Both the position numbers and the translations under genes were made by a program. A stretch of DNA of 64,000 nt, from NCBI GenBank assembly GCA_037501455.1, contig CM074863.1, positions 12,334,001 to 12,398,000 of the forward strand, written 5' to 3'. The notes under the pieces are model-generated. The model had not been told where the DNA came from and searched no databases. It saw only the letters and a program-made list of their open reading frames with translations. Positions within the stretch are counted from its first letter, which is position 1; each line of letters starts with the position of its first letter. Below are positions 1 through 11,789 of this stretch, piece after piece. Source of the stretch: Lantana camara. Lineage: Eukaryota; Streptophyta; Magnoliopsida; Lamiales; Verbenaceae.

Positions 1-1431
1 TAGTAAGTTGGCTTTGTCTTTGAGATCAAGAGCAGCTTTAAAATAACTATGCTGATCGAGAGAGGTGCATGTTCCGTGTTTCTCCCATTCATGGCCCCAG
101 AATTTCATCCCATCCCCAGACGGGCAAGCTAGTGTTGGCCAATCTTTGTGCATTTTGTCCACAAGATCTGATATCCGTGCATGTTCATCGATGGTTTTAC
201 TTTAATTTCGAGATGAAAAATGGTTGTTGAAAGTTAATTATTATCAAAGCAATCGTTTTTCATATTAATATTTGTTTGGTGGTGGTGGAGTCGCATACAA
301 ATCAAGGGCGCTAATAATCCCTAAATATAAAATTGATCATATTTATGTAGTATTATAGTGACATAGCACTATTTAAGAATTCCGACACTTGACCTAACAT
401 GATGCTAGTTTATGAGATCAGACTTCAGAGTGACAAGTTAAAATAGCCAAACTTAAATAAAAAGGAAAGTTAAATCTACCCCCTCTATAATTACATATAT
501 TTATGTTTGAACTATCTTTCATTTTAAAAATTACACTTTCACCTCCTATAATTTGTTAATAAATTATAAATATCTCATTCTTTGATTTTTGTTAGAAAAA
601 GTCTGTTCCGTTAATATTTTTATGTGTCTATAAATTATCACTGTAAGTTTCACATATTTTGATAGTTGCCATACATTCATATTAATTTAATAAGGTAGAC
701 CAGCCATGGCGGTACTAGTTAACTCCATAAGTATCAACTATGAAGTTGAAATTGTAGTGGTTTCGATTGTTCGATTTGGTAAAATCAGTTTATATAATAG
801 AAAAAAATTAAAATTCATATCGAAGCTTAACGGAGGCAGAGTTTATAATCCATTGCCAATATAAGGGCCGGGATAAAACTATACTTTTTGGAATAGAATG
901 AACTCTAAGCATACATAAATCTAACTACAAGGGGTTTAAATGTGATTTTTTTTTTTTTGGTAACGGTTTAAATGTGATTTACTCAAACTATAGAAATACT
1001 TATAAAATTAATTAGTTATGTTGTAATATATCAATCAAATCTTTTTTCTCAGGATGCTATAGATGTGAATGAAATGTATTACCTGCGATTCGTCTATAGA
1101 GCTTTGGCGGTCACAGTTTTGCGGCCATTTCCCAGTCTTATAATTTGGCCAAAGTCCATGAATGCTGAAATCCTCATCAGGTTTTCCAGTCGTCGGATAG
1201 CAGCACCCCCGTCGACTGTCGCAATAAGAAGCCGGCCACTGTAACAGCCTCCGTTATTAATATACATACATATTCATTAATTCCAACTAATAATCAAATA
1301 TATATAATTATTAATGAATTTACCTGTTGGACAAAGTAGAAGAAATCAAAGTCCTGGGAAGAACACAACCTCCACAGGCATTGCAAGAAAAGAAGCTTCA
1401 TCACTATGGAACCCCTAACCTTCATACTCAT
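1..1431 (-). CDS. S-like RNase T2, partial, with a missing splice acceptor
   Basis: Secreted ribonuclease of the T2 family (RNS1/RNase LE type), which cleaves RNA in the apoplast or vacuole. Exons read on the minus strand: 1324-1431 (36 codons, hydrophobic signal peptide ending near CSSQ), 1083-1238 (52 codons) and 1-174, which runs off the window. The exon ends match those of the neighbouring paralogue at 2246-3236. Both catalytic blocks are present: IHGLWPNY in exon 2 and GHEWEKHGTC in exon 3. The start ATG at 1431 is the first in frame; another Met lies two codons on. Oddity: exon 3 should follow an AG at 175-176, but the minus strand reads TGCACGG before ATATC, so no canonical acceptor exists there, and no nearby AG keeps the frame. 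The gene may be mis-spliced or a young pseudogene. Family assignment is secure; function of this copy is not. Confidence 0.85.
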
Positions 1432-1504
1432 CAGCCTTTCAATGCTATTGCAACTCCAATTTCTCTTGCAAAAATGGGCAATGTGTGTTGAAAAAAATGT
1501 GCTG

Positions 1505-1512
1505 TATTTATA
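1505..1512 (-). promoter_or_regulatory. TATA box of the first RNase gene
   Basis: The minus strand reads TATAAATA about 75 bases upstream of the start ATG. The identical octamer lies at nearly the same distance upstream of the second RNase gene, which supports it as the core promoter of both copies. Confidence 0.6.
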
Positions 1513-2245
1513 AGCAGAGTTATTAGATTAATTAATATGGAAACGGAATATCCACTAGTGTGCCTTTCCACGACTCTATGTATTACGTAACATGAGCTAT
1601 CCATAGATCAAATATTGCTTGGATTGATTTTCAGCAAAGCTAGCGAGTAGGAACCCTTTATACCTAATTACCTATGCAATACTAGTGTAAATTAAATTAA
1701 TTTGCTTAACACACACACACACATATATATATGTATGTATGTATAATTGGGCTTTTGTGCTAATTTCTTTTTTCCTTATGAGTAAATTTCTTTAAATCTT
1801 GTATATTTAGTATAGTTTGCTTAGACGTTACAAACTGTCGGTTGGCATGCACCCGCACCGCCCCCTTTAAATGCTTCAAATCTGTGTTTTTTGCCTCAAG
1901 ACAATAACTATTACACTTGTTTTTGGTCTATTTATTTATGTGTGATCGTTTCACTATTTTGCGTATCTTAAGAGTTCCAAACTTCCAATTCCAGAAAGTA
2001 ATGCATGAATTTCCGTGCAAGGCAAGAGTTTGGTCATCTTAGCTAGTCATGCACGTATCCCACAACTTTGGTTAACATTTTCAAACTTTGTCCAACCTTT
2101 AAGACAAAATAGCAACTCCCTGAACGGCTTCTAACAAGTTGTATGTAACCAATTCACAATCTTTTTCTCAAACATCCAAACGACTAATTAAAATTACAAA
2201 GACACCCACCGAGTGTAGACACATTAACTTGATTCACACAACCCT
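1513..2245. other. Spacer between the two RNase genes
   Basis: AT-rich spacer holding the upstream region of the first RNase gene and the 3' flank of the second. It contains a short CA/TA/GTAT microsatellite near 1711-1743. No further gene is visible. Confidence 0.5.
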
Positions 2246-3236
2246 CTAAAACGAGGGGAACGCGACGCTGGAAGCGCATTTCCCGTTGGGAAAAACAGGG
2301 CACTCGATAAAATTAGAAGCCGAAGTATCCACACAGAGATAGATCTGATACAACTGACTGTTCCCATCCACGTCTTTATTGCATTCCACGAATGGTGTGT
2401 AACCAACCCCGCTTGCAATGGCACTCTTTATGCTGCTCAAGGTGTAGAGGCCACCGTCTGGATTAATCCCTGCACGCACACAAACACAACACGACATTAA
2501 TTATGTCTCGTTAAATACTTCAAATTTTGTCTAGAATTAATTATTTCCGAGGTCGTGGGACTAAGGATATTAGTTTACCTGCACTTTGCAGGATTTGTAG
2601 GAGATCAGCTCTGGCCTTGAGGTTCAGAGCAGCCTTGAAGTATCCATGCTGGTTTAGAACAGATTCCGAACACGTGCCGTGTTTGTCCCACTCATGCGAC
2701 CAAAATGTCGTGCCACTATTGCTCGGGCATGCGAGAGTTGCCCAATTCTCCTGCATTGTGCTGATCAAATCTGATATCTGCACCAATAAAAATGTTGATT
2801 CACCACACATGCATTCGGAGTTCTCTATGTTGCATTCTGTTTCACAAAATTTTCCCTGAAACATAAAGTACCATCAATTGTACCTTTGATTGATCATAAG
2901 CATTGCTAGGATCACAATTTGAAGGGTAAGAACCGTCTTTGTAGTTCGGCCAAAGCCCATGAATGCCGAAATCGGATGGAGGTTTCCCCGTCGTCGGGTA
3001 GCAACAGCTTTGCTTCGTGTCACAGTAAGATCCAGGCCACTGCATTTCGAAGTCGAACCAAGTGTAAAGAATTAAAGATAATGTCTTCAACCATCTTTAA
3101 GCATAGAATTTGGACTAAATTGGGTTACCTGTTGGACAAAATAGAAGAAATCAAAATCCTGCCCAGCACAGAGCACAGAAACACACTGCAGCAGCAGCAA
3201 ACTGAGCAGAATCGAATGATTGAAGTTCTTCTCCAT
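2246..3236 (-). CDS. S-like extracellular ribonuclease T2 (RNS1/RNase LE type)
   Basis: Complete T2-family ribonuclease of 228 residues, the usual size. Exons on the minus strand: 3129-3236, 2884-3039, 2579-2777 and 2246-2469 (108+156+199+224 bases, introns in phases 0, 0 and 1). All donors are GT and all acceptors AG. Residues 1-25 form a signal peptide (long Leu run), so the enzyme is secreted or vacuolar. The two active-site blocks are intact: IHGLWPNY in exon 2 and SHEWDKHGTC in exon 3, giving the two catalytic histidines. Many cysteines suit the disulfide-rich fold. In plants such enzymes scavenge phosphate from RNA and respond to wounding or pathogens; that role is inferred from the family. 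It lies in tandem with a second, damaged copy downstream on the same strand, evidence of local duplication. Confidence 0.93.
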
Positions 3237-3298
3237 CTTTTTCAACAGTTCTCTTGTTTTTTCAGTTTCAGATGGTTAGCATAACCAATAGGCAGACG

Positions 3299-3306
3299 TA
3301 TTTATA
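3299..3306 (-). promoter_or_regulatory. TATA box of the second RNase gene
   Basis: TATAAATA on the minus strand about 65 bases upstream of the ATG at 3236. It is the same octamer as in the paralogue. Confidence 0.6.
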
Positions 3307-5703
3307 GATGGGAAGTGGAATGTGAACAGAGTTGTGTCTTAAATATGAACGTAATAATGTGGTGTTGTTTTGATCGTGACACGATGTGGGACTTTTGAGA
3401 TGTTCTTGAATTGGATTGGATCGTTTTCGGCATATTCCATGAAATGGAAATTATTGATGTGTCTTGATTTCAAATCCCCAATTATCTCTGAGATCATAAG
3501 TCAGCCTGTTGAGAGTGTGAAACCTATAAATATTTGTGTGATGATAGTTTTCTGGAGTTCTTGTGGGAATCTTTTCCGCAGCTTTAGGTGGACATCAAGT
3601 GCACTGCATCAGGGCAACTAATTATTTGATTCATGTTTTTTTTTTTTTTTTTTTTTTACTTTTAATTTTTAAAAAAATGGGTATTGGACAAGTTTTTCTA
3701 TGGAGTAGTTTTGTTATCAATTATCAATGATTATTATTGTAAACACAGCACCCAAATGTCAAAATTATCAAGGATTAGTTCGGTTGCATGAAACTAATTG
3801 GATTATAATTTCCTAAAAAACGGTAGATGGCTTAAGATTCCATTAAACGATCACCATTTGTGTGAAATAATTTCTGATATAGATTGGTATTTGGTGGTGA
3901 AAATAGAGGTCAAAATTTGGTATGGTTGCTATTTTGTCCCCATAATCTTTTGTTTCCTTAAATAAATTTTTTGACTTTCTCAAACATAATGCCTAATCCC
4001 GACAAATACAAGCGTTCATATATCACATTACAAACTAACTAGTAACCAGGTATCCTGCCTAATGGAGAGAAACTCTTGGGTCCAAATTATATAAACTAAC
4101 TCTTAACTTTAATTATGAGGCAATTTTATCGACGGAACTCAATAAATTATAAAAGATTATATTATTTTCTTTAACAATAAAATACTTTATTTCATTGTAA
4201 TGGTTTGTTCGATTATTTCAATTAAGTTTTGAGTCAGATTTCCCCACTTTTATTACATCTTAAGGACGGATTTTTTGATAACTAAATTAGATTTAAAATT
4301 GGGTATCATTAGACTTTGCAAAGGAGATGATTACAGTTCTATTGATTTAAATTTGTTAGCCAAATTCGGACCTTCTTGAACTTTATTTGATCCGCAACGC
4401 AACAATATGTCTTGAAATCTTGTAGAAAGTAAAATAAGAAATCTAAAATTATTATGAGATTTATCTTTTTTAAAATAACATAAGTTTATACACTTTTCAC
4501 TTTTGATTGTTGGATTGGACCCGATCCTTTATTAAACCCTACGAGTTCACGACCCAAAATGCATTGGGCTGAACTGAACCCATTGTATTGAGTGAGAACG
4601 TTTTAAATGCTTCTACACAGACTCCACTTATAATCATAATACATTTTACTTATCAAAAATATAATATCCAAAGAGTATAATACCATTTTTTTGGGTTTGG
4701 TATATAATAAAAATTATCTTTTTCAAAATAATTATGAAATAGGAAAAATTACTCATGTTATCCGCTCGAAATATTTGACACGAAGTCTCCGTATATAGTT
4801 TTGGATTTTTACAAAGGTAAGAATTCAATTTTTAATCTAGTGAAATTGTAGAACAAAGCACCACTGGAATCTCCTTTGCCTAGTTGGAAAGGATGATATA
4901 TTGGCTGACATGACACGTCAAAAAATAAAGAAAGAAAAATTAAATGGAAAAAACGTATATGTGTCATTTGATGCATATCCAATAGTAGTGTGTACGCTGC
5001 AATTTTAAGTCCATTGCTTATGTCGACATTATTATTGAGAAATTTTATGAGCTTTTATGTTTGAACTAATTTATCTCTTATTACTTATTAGGCGAGCGAC
5101 CATCAAGGAGACCAATTTTAATTGGAACTTGGGCTGAGTTGGATCCAAACTTTTGTATTTCATAACTAAAAACATTAAATCTTGGAATTTCTTTTTTAAT
5201 CTTTCAAAAAATTAGAAACAACGACTCATCTCTAAAATTACTCATTAATCGTGCCAATTAATGAGTTACCTTATTTCCTCCGCCCCACACAAGTGAGAAG
5301 TTCACCTCCAAAACTAAGCGCAAGAATTCTCGAATATTGGCAATTGATTTCAACAAAGATAGTGATAGCATCCACTATCTTTGTTGTCCACTTATAACTC
5401 CATCTGACCATTAGCTCAAAATCGTCCTCTACATCATTTTTCAATATCGCCTACCCAACGAGATACAACACGCCAAGGAAGATCGTCTTACAACCGTACA
5501 AAAATATATTAATTGCCACCCTGTTGTCGAAAATATATTTGCGCAGTTTTTGGAAATGGAAAGGATTAATTCAGCATATATAATAAACTTAAAAAGTCTC
5601 GTGCACCAATTCTCCCAAACACCTTCCCCTATAAATTAATTGGATGACATATATTAGTTGTGCTGATCCTCCGGCTCGAAGCAAAGGCTCAAAAAGAGAT
5701 GGT
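3307..5703. other. AT-rich intergenic DNA
   Basis: Upstream region of the RNase gene followed by non-coding, AT-rich sequence with a poly-T tract near 3637-3658. Short open frames here lack codon structure or homology that I can recognise. I see no gene. Confidence 0.5.
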
Positions 5704-6550
5704 ATCTGGATGGACATCGGATCTTCTACTCCATTTTAGTGCTTCATCTTATACTCTAAATATTGGATACATGACACGTGTAAGATTTTATCAGATTTTC
5801 TAATAAATAAAAGTATGGTATTATCAATAAAAGGAAAAAAAAAATCTTTATATATCTAATATATAAAAATAAAAATAAAAAGCAAAAAATTTATATATCC
5901 AATAAATTAAAAAATAAGTTATACTTTTCATTAGAATTATTTTTTAATATTTAAAGTGAAAATATTAAACTAGTGTCATCTTTTCTAAATTTTTATTTTT
6001 AAATTACAATTTTTTTAAAGTTTGATATTATAAATATATTTAATATTAATATTTTTAACTTAAAAATAAAACTTTAATATTAATATTAAGGTTTTAATGT
6101 TTATTATGTAAAAATATATGTTTTATAAAATATTCAAACTTCGAATATTATAAAATATGTTTAATATTAAATATAACAACTTTGAATATCAATTTAATAT
6201 TTTACTTTGAATATTATAAAATATTTCTAAGTTTGAATATTAGAAAATATATTTAATATTAATATTTTTAACTTAAAAATAAAATTTTTAGAAAAGACGA
6301 CACTAATTTAATATTTTTACTTTGAATATTAAAAAATAATTCCAATGAAAAGTAGGATTTATTTTTTAATTTTGGATATATAAATTTTGTTTTTTTTTTT
6401 TATATATTAGATATATAAAGATTTTTTCCTTTTATTGATAATACGATAAAATAATCTAACAAAATCTTACATGTGCTACGCATCTAGCTAGTACGTGGAG
6501 TATAAGATGAAGCACTAAAATGGAGTAGAAGATTCGGGTGCCATCCGGAT
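5704..6550. mobile_element. Foldback element with long inverted arms
   Basis: Non-autonomous foldback or MITE-like element. The left arm begins ATCTGGATGG and the right arm ends CCATCCGGAT. Reverse-complementing the right arm aligns it with the left arm for roughly 270 bases, including a perfect stretch of about 35 bases near 5722-5755 against 6499-6533. The centre is nearly pure A/T with repeated AATATT motifs. No coding capacity is seen. I could not find a convincing target-site duplication, so the exact ends and superfamily (possibly Mutator-like) are open. Confidence 0.75.
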
Positions 6551-8219
6551 GAAGCTAGGATTTAACATAAGGGGGATAAAAATTAAAATATCCAAAATTA
6601 TAAGGGGGCGAAAATATAAAATTTTCAAAATATATATACAAATATATTAAAAAAAAAAATTCAAAATTTAGGGGGATGGGGGGCCCACCCCATGCCCCCC
6701 TTGGCTCCGTCCCTGATCGGGATGCCGTTTATTATGCCTCAAAGAAATCGCCGGCTGAGAAATACTTAGGCCCGATAAGTCGAGAGGTTATTCAAATCTA
6801 ATTATAAATATCTATAACTTTTGTAATATTAAATAAAATTGTGACGTATAAATTTAAAAAGAATATATTAACAAAAACGTATATGTAAACTCGACCATAT
6901 GCACAAGTATAATTAACACCGGTCACACATGTACTAAGTATATACTTTATTTTTTGCCATGTTTTGATTACACATAAATTTTAAGGTATTATATTGCAAA
7001 TGTATAGAAAGAAATACGGTATATAATCAATCAACAGCCATTTTTGCTGGTTATCATATATTTTTGTTCACCTTTTCTTGGTATTATTATTCAATCAAAG
7101 TTTGGTATTAGTTACTCTTTTGTTTTGAGGGCTGAGAATTTTATAGGGATCTCATACCAAATCAAATATTAAATTATATAATTGGACGAATTTCTAAAAT
7201 TTGTATAAAACTAAATTTGAAACCCAGTCAATAGCTCTAGACTACAAAATGCTGAAGTTTAATAGTTTGATATTATATATGTTGATTTGAGTTTTCGGGT
7301 TTAATGATATCCGGATGTAAGATAGCTTAAAAATAATAATAATTCCTCTAATTAAAGAACAAATAATAAAATCAACAATATCATGACAAGTTACTAATTG
7401 ACTAATAAAAGCGCGTCCGAATTTGTAGAAGGCGTGTAAAAGACTAAAAGTAGTGCAATGCGTCGTCAATCCACAAGGAATAAAGACATGGAAGCTTCCT
7501 CCATATTTTCATTTTTAGGAAGCATTTACAAGAAATATTAATTACTTCTCTTAAATATTTTGTTGGGAAAAAGCAACTTTTAATCTTTTATTTATAATAG
7601 TTGCGTTTGACCTAAAATCCATGATGACGGATCAATTATTTGGATGATCATATTTCGATGATTGTGTTCATAGAGTCTAAGTCTCTAAGATCTAGAATTT
7701 TTCATAATCTTATTATTATTATTATTATTTTTATCGTAATTAATGATTTTCTGTTCGATTTATTACATTCTCGTCGGACTTGTTAGTATTGTATTTATCC
7801 TGAAATTGTGAATCTATTATATTTGTTAGTATTTTACTTATCCTAGAATTGTGGATCAACTTGTTTCAATTATTTGTCTCAACTCACCCTGTTATCCATA
7901 ATTGAACTTGATATTATTAACATATTGAGTTGAACTTTAGATTAAATAGGAAACACAATCAATAAGATATATTGTTCCGATACAAATTGATTCAACCTAT
8001 TATTATTTTTTCTATTAATTAATTAATTTTTTAAAAAAAAATAATGACTCTAATTTCAAATCCTTTTTGAGTGTCCTTTTTAGAAGAAGTAATTCAGAAA
8101 ATATGATTTGGATTTCTACTTTTAATCTATTATGTATTTTCATAAATAATTTAAAAATATTAAGACAGTTTTTTTTTTTTTTTTTTTTTTAAGACACAAC
8201 ACGAGTAGGCAACTATCTG
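6551..8219. other. AT-rich intergenic DNA
   Basis: Non-coding AT-rich sequence with an ATT microsatellite near 7709-7730 and a poly-T tract at 8169-8190. No gene is supported. Confidence 0.45.
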
Positions 8220-8530
8220 AAAAACATAATTAAAAATCGGGAAATTCCCGAAAACTCCCAAAATGATAAGCCCAATTCCTTTTAGCTCCCCATTTTAAAA
8301 AATGATGTATTAAAACTCAAGAATCGCGTATCTAAAACCTCAAATGATGTATTTGAAATATAAGGAAAAAATCATGTATCTAAATCCCAGAATCACATAT
8401 CCAAATCCCAGAATTGCGTATCTAAATCCTAAAATCTCGTATCTAAAACCCCAAATGATGTATTTGAAAATGGAGAGCTAAAAGGAAGTTTTCAAACCCA
8501 CGGGGAGTTTTAAGGAATTGCCCATCATCG
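8220..8530. repeat. MITE-like repeat with internal degenerate tandem units
   Basis: The ends are imperfect inverted copies: GCCCAATTCCTTTTAGCTCC near 8269 against a complementary stretch near 8470-8525, with about 28 bases missing from the left arm. Between them are five or so degenerate units of about 25 bases containing GTATCTAAA and CCCAGAAT. It lies just upstream of the apyrase leader. Confidence 0.45.
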
Positions 8531-8616
8531 TTTTCCCCAAACATTAAAAGGTTAAAAAGGAAAATACAGAGTATCACAAACTCAGGGGAGAGGGCTGAAG
8601 TCTATCATAGGGCCCT

Positions 8617-8640
8617 CTCAATCTCAATCTCAATCTCAAT
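8617..8640 (+). repeat. (CTCAAT)4 microsatellite in the apyrase leader
   Basis: Four perfect CTCAAT units about 115 bases upstream of the apyrase start, probably in its 5' untranslated region. CT-rich leaders are common in plant transcripts. Confidence 0.6.
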
Positions 8641-8728
8641 CTCTGTTTTTTCAGGAGAAAAACCTTGAATTGGCAAGCTTGGTGAGTCCATAGGAGTGAT
8701 CTTCTTGTTGATCCATCTATACAGTCCT

Positions 8729-8788
8729 ATGGTTCACGGAGTTTCTGTTTTTGATGCGCCGACCGAATGCCCGCACAGTAAACCCTAA
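8729..8788 (+). promoter_or_regulatory. Upstream open reading frame overlapping the apyrase start
   Basis: An ATG at 8729 opens a 19-codon frame ending at TAA 8786-8788. It overlaps the apyrase ATG at 8754 in another frame. If it is in the mRNA, scanning ribosomes would meet it first. Termination lies 20 bases before a second in-frame apyrase Met at 8808, so reinitiation there is possible. Confidence 0.5.
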
Positions 8789-11700
8789 TTCCGAGGATAG
8801 CAGAGATATGGATCCGATTAAGCTCCCATTTCGGGCGTCCAGACCTGGTTTCCGAGTCCCCAGTAGTAGACATTCGAACCACCCCAGATCAAGGTTTTGT
8901 ATATGTACTTCGATCGCCATCGCGCTCGTTTTGCTTTGCTGCATTCTTCTGTTCGGGAATAAAAATCCAGGGAACATCAAATACGGGGTAGTGATTGATG
9001 GGGGAAGCACGGGGAGTAGAATCCATGTGTTTAAGTACGAGATTAAGGATGGTAATTTGGTGTTTGATTTCTCTGAGAAAGGGTTGGTTTCTATGAGGGT
9101 GAATCCAGGTTTATCGGCTTATGCGGAGGAGCCCTTGAAGGCTAGTGCTGCTATGGCGGAGCTGATGGAGTTTGCAAAGAGGAACGTGCCGAGCGGGCAA
9201 TGGGCCGAGACCCAAGTTCGGTTGATGGCGACCGCGGGTATGAGGTTGTTGAAGAATGAGGATCAAGAGAGGATCTTGAAAGCTTGTAGGAGGATTCTGA
9301 GGTCATCTGGATTTCGTTTTCTGGATGATTGGGCAACTGTTATTTCAGGTACAGAGAATAAGATGTGTTGGTGTTTTGATTGATTGATATTAGTTAGATT
9401 CCGTCTAGTTCCGCACTGGGGTTTAATCTAATCACCTGATGAGATTTTTGAAGCTGATTCGTGGGAAGTCTTTTTTTGCTAGATACATGTTCAGGTAGAT
9501 TAATATTAGAGATATGAGGAAATTTCATACTGCTTCTGGGCCACAATAGTAAATTTCAATAAGCATGAATAGAAATTAGAGCTATAAACCTGTCCGATTT
9601 TATACTTTTATACTCAAGATAGCAGTTGTTCGGTGATTCTAACACTGATTCTTCAATTTTAATAGGGTCTGATGAAGGCTTGTATGCGTGGGTTGTGGCT
9701 AACTATGCTCTTGGAACCCTTGGAGCTGAACCGGCACAAACCACAGGAATTATTGAACTTGGTGGTGCTTCAGCTCAGGTTCAATCTAGGCTTTCCAGTT
9801 ATTGTTTACTATTGCGTAGGATTCAGTTAAAAGTTGTAGTTATGTTCTGTTTCATGTGCTATTTATGCCTCTCTGAAAATGTAACAGTATAACTCTTAAT
9901 CTGTTGATGTTACCTGGTATTTGTTATTCCTCAAATTATATATTTTCATTTGAATCTGATCTTTGAAATTGCAGGTTACATTCATCTCAAATGAGCCCAT
10001 GCCCCCTGAGTTTTCTAGGAAAGTTAAATTTGGAAATTTTACTTACAATCTGTACAGTCACAGCTTGCTTCATTTTGGCCAGGTAACTTTTCTTTCAGAA
10101 CGACTTAGCTAATTTCTGTGTGGTAGCATGTTTGCTGTGGGTAGAATTGTGAATACGTTGAAGTTTTGCATTTGAATTGGGTACTCGAGGCTCACCATGA
10201 TTTGATTTAGCTAAAATTGATTCATAATTGTTGAGTCTTTTGCATTTAATTAAATTTGTAGAAAGCTTTTTGCTGTCTCAAATGATAATCTCATTCTCTA
10301 GAATGTGGGACTTTGAACCTATTTTTGCCTGTACATAAAATGTGGATATTCTGGTATATGTATATATATATATTCATATATAGTGGGTGACAGAAATGCT
10401 TGATACTATATTAGCTATCAGGATTGGTGCCTTCACCAATATTTCTAAGAATTGCTATTTTCGCAGAATGTTGCATTTGAGTCGTTGAAAGAATCGCTTG
10501 TTTCACGAAGCCGAGAACTGGGTATGCCAAAGTTTTCTTGCTTTGTTGGTTGTGTTTGTACATTTTATCAAATAGAGCTGTATAATCTTGTATCTCCCTA
10601 CCCCACACTTAAAGTTTCAACCCCTTTCTTATCTGGGTAAATTATTGGCATTTTGTGTTGGTTTGCAAATTTACATTTTGTTAACGCAGCTGCTAACTCT
10701 CCTCCGAGAGGACAACCAATAGATCCTTGCACTCCTAGAGGATATGCCCCTGATAAGGAGGCATGGAAAAACTCTCCTAGTTCTTTCACGGAAAAGGATG
10801 CACATGTTTCTACTTTGCATCCTGGTGGTAATTTCTCAGAATGCAGGTCTGCATCTTTAAAGCTGTTGCAGAAAGGCCAAGGTACTTTCTTTTTTTTTAT
10901 TTAATTTCTTCTGTTGTGTCATAATTGTGTTCCTCTATATCTGTCCTGAATAAGGCATTTCCTGCTTCTGTTTATGTGAAATGCAGATAAGTGCTCTTAT
11001 GGGACCTGCTACATAGGTTCAACATTTATACCGAAGCTGCAAGGGAAGTTTCTGGCGACAGAAAATTTCTTTCACACTTCTAAGGTTCGTTCCTCCTCCC
11101 ACTGTCATTCTCAATAGTCAAAACTAAAAACTAACTTTTGCCTGTCTTTTGTTCGTCCTGATCTCTTTTAGCTAGGAGAATTTTTTCTGAACAATTTTCT
11201 TGTCTCTTACATCATATAGTTCTTTGGGTTGGACCAAAGAGCATTTCTTTCTGATCTTGTGGTTGCTGGACAACAATTTTGTGGCGAGGATTGGTCAAAG
11301 TTGACAAAAATGTACCATTTCCTTGAGGAAGAGGACCTTCTTCGTTATTGCTTCTCCTCAGCTTACATTGTGGCCATGCTTCATGATAGTCTTGGAATTG
11401 CTTTAAATGACCAGAGGTATTATTTAAGGAAATGAATAGATATAGTTCACTTTATCTCACCATAATCTAAATGTTTTCTAAAACTTATTTACCATTTGCG
11501 TCGATCATCGAGCAGGATTGGATATGCTAATCAAGTGCACAACATTCCACTTGATTGGGCATTAGGAGCTTTCATCCTGCAGAGTGCAGCTGAGTTGGAT
11601 GTAAATCATTCTGATTGGTTGGACAACATAAGCGGTAAAACTTCACCATTTTCACTCATATTTGGAATTTCCCTCGTCTTGGTACTTGTGTTATGGTTTG

Positions 11701-11789
11701 CTTCAAAATGGAAAAAGCCTCAGCTGAAGACTATTTATGATCTAGAGAAAGGAAAGTATATAGTTACTCGAATCGGTAGATACTCGTAG
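8754..11789 (+). CDS. APY6: Apyrase 6-like nucleoside di/triphosphatase (GDA1/CD39 family)
   Basis: Membrane NTPDase of 543 residues hydrolysing nucleoside tri- and diphosphates, probably in the Golgi or secretory lumen. Eight exons: 8754-9348, 9666-9778, 9975-10082, 10467-10521, 10690-10881, 10987-11084, 11220-11416 and 11516-11789, all GT-AG and in phase. Apyrase conserved regions are visible: VVIDGGSTGSR (about 79-89), MATAGMR, GSDEGLYAWVVANYALG, GIIELGGASAQV, and DWALGAF near the C-terminus. There is one membrane helix near residues 49-67 and another near 497-515. The tail after it, KPQLKTIYDLEKG, and the MRR start both resemble Arabidopsis APY6, which supports the ATG at 8754. A small uORF overlaps this start. 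Assignment to APY6 rather than APY7 rests on length and the ends as I remember them. Confidence 0.93.
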
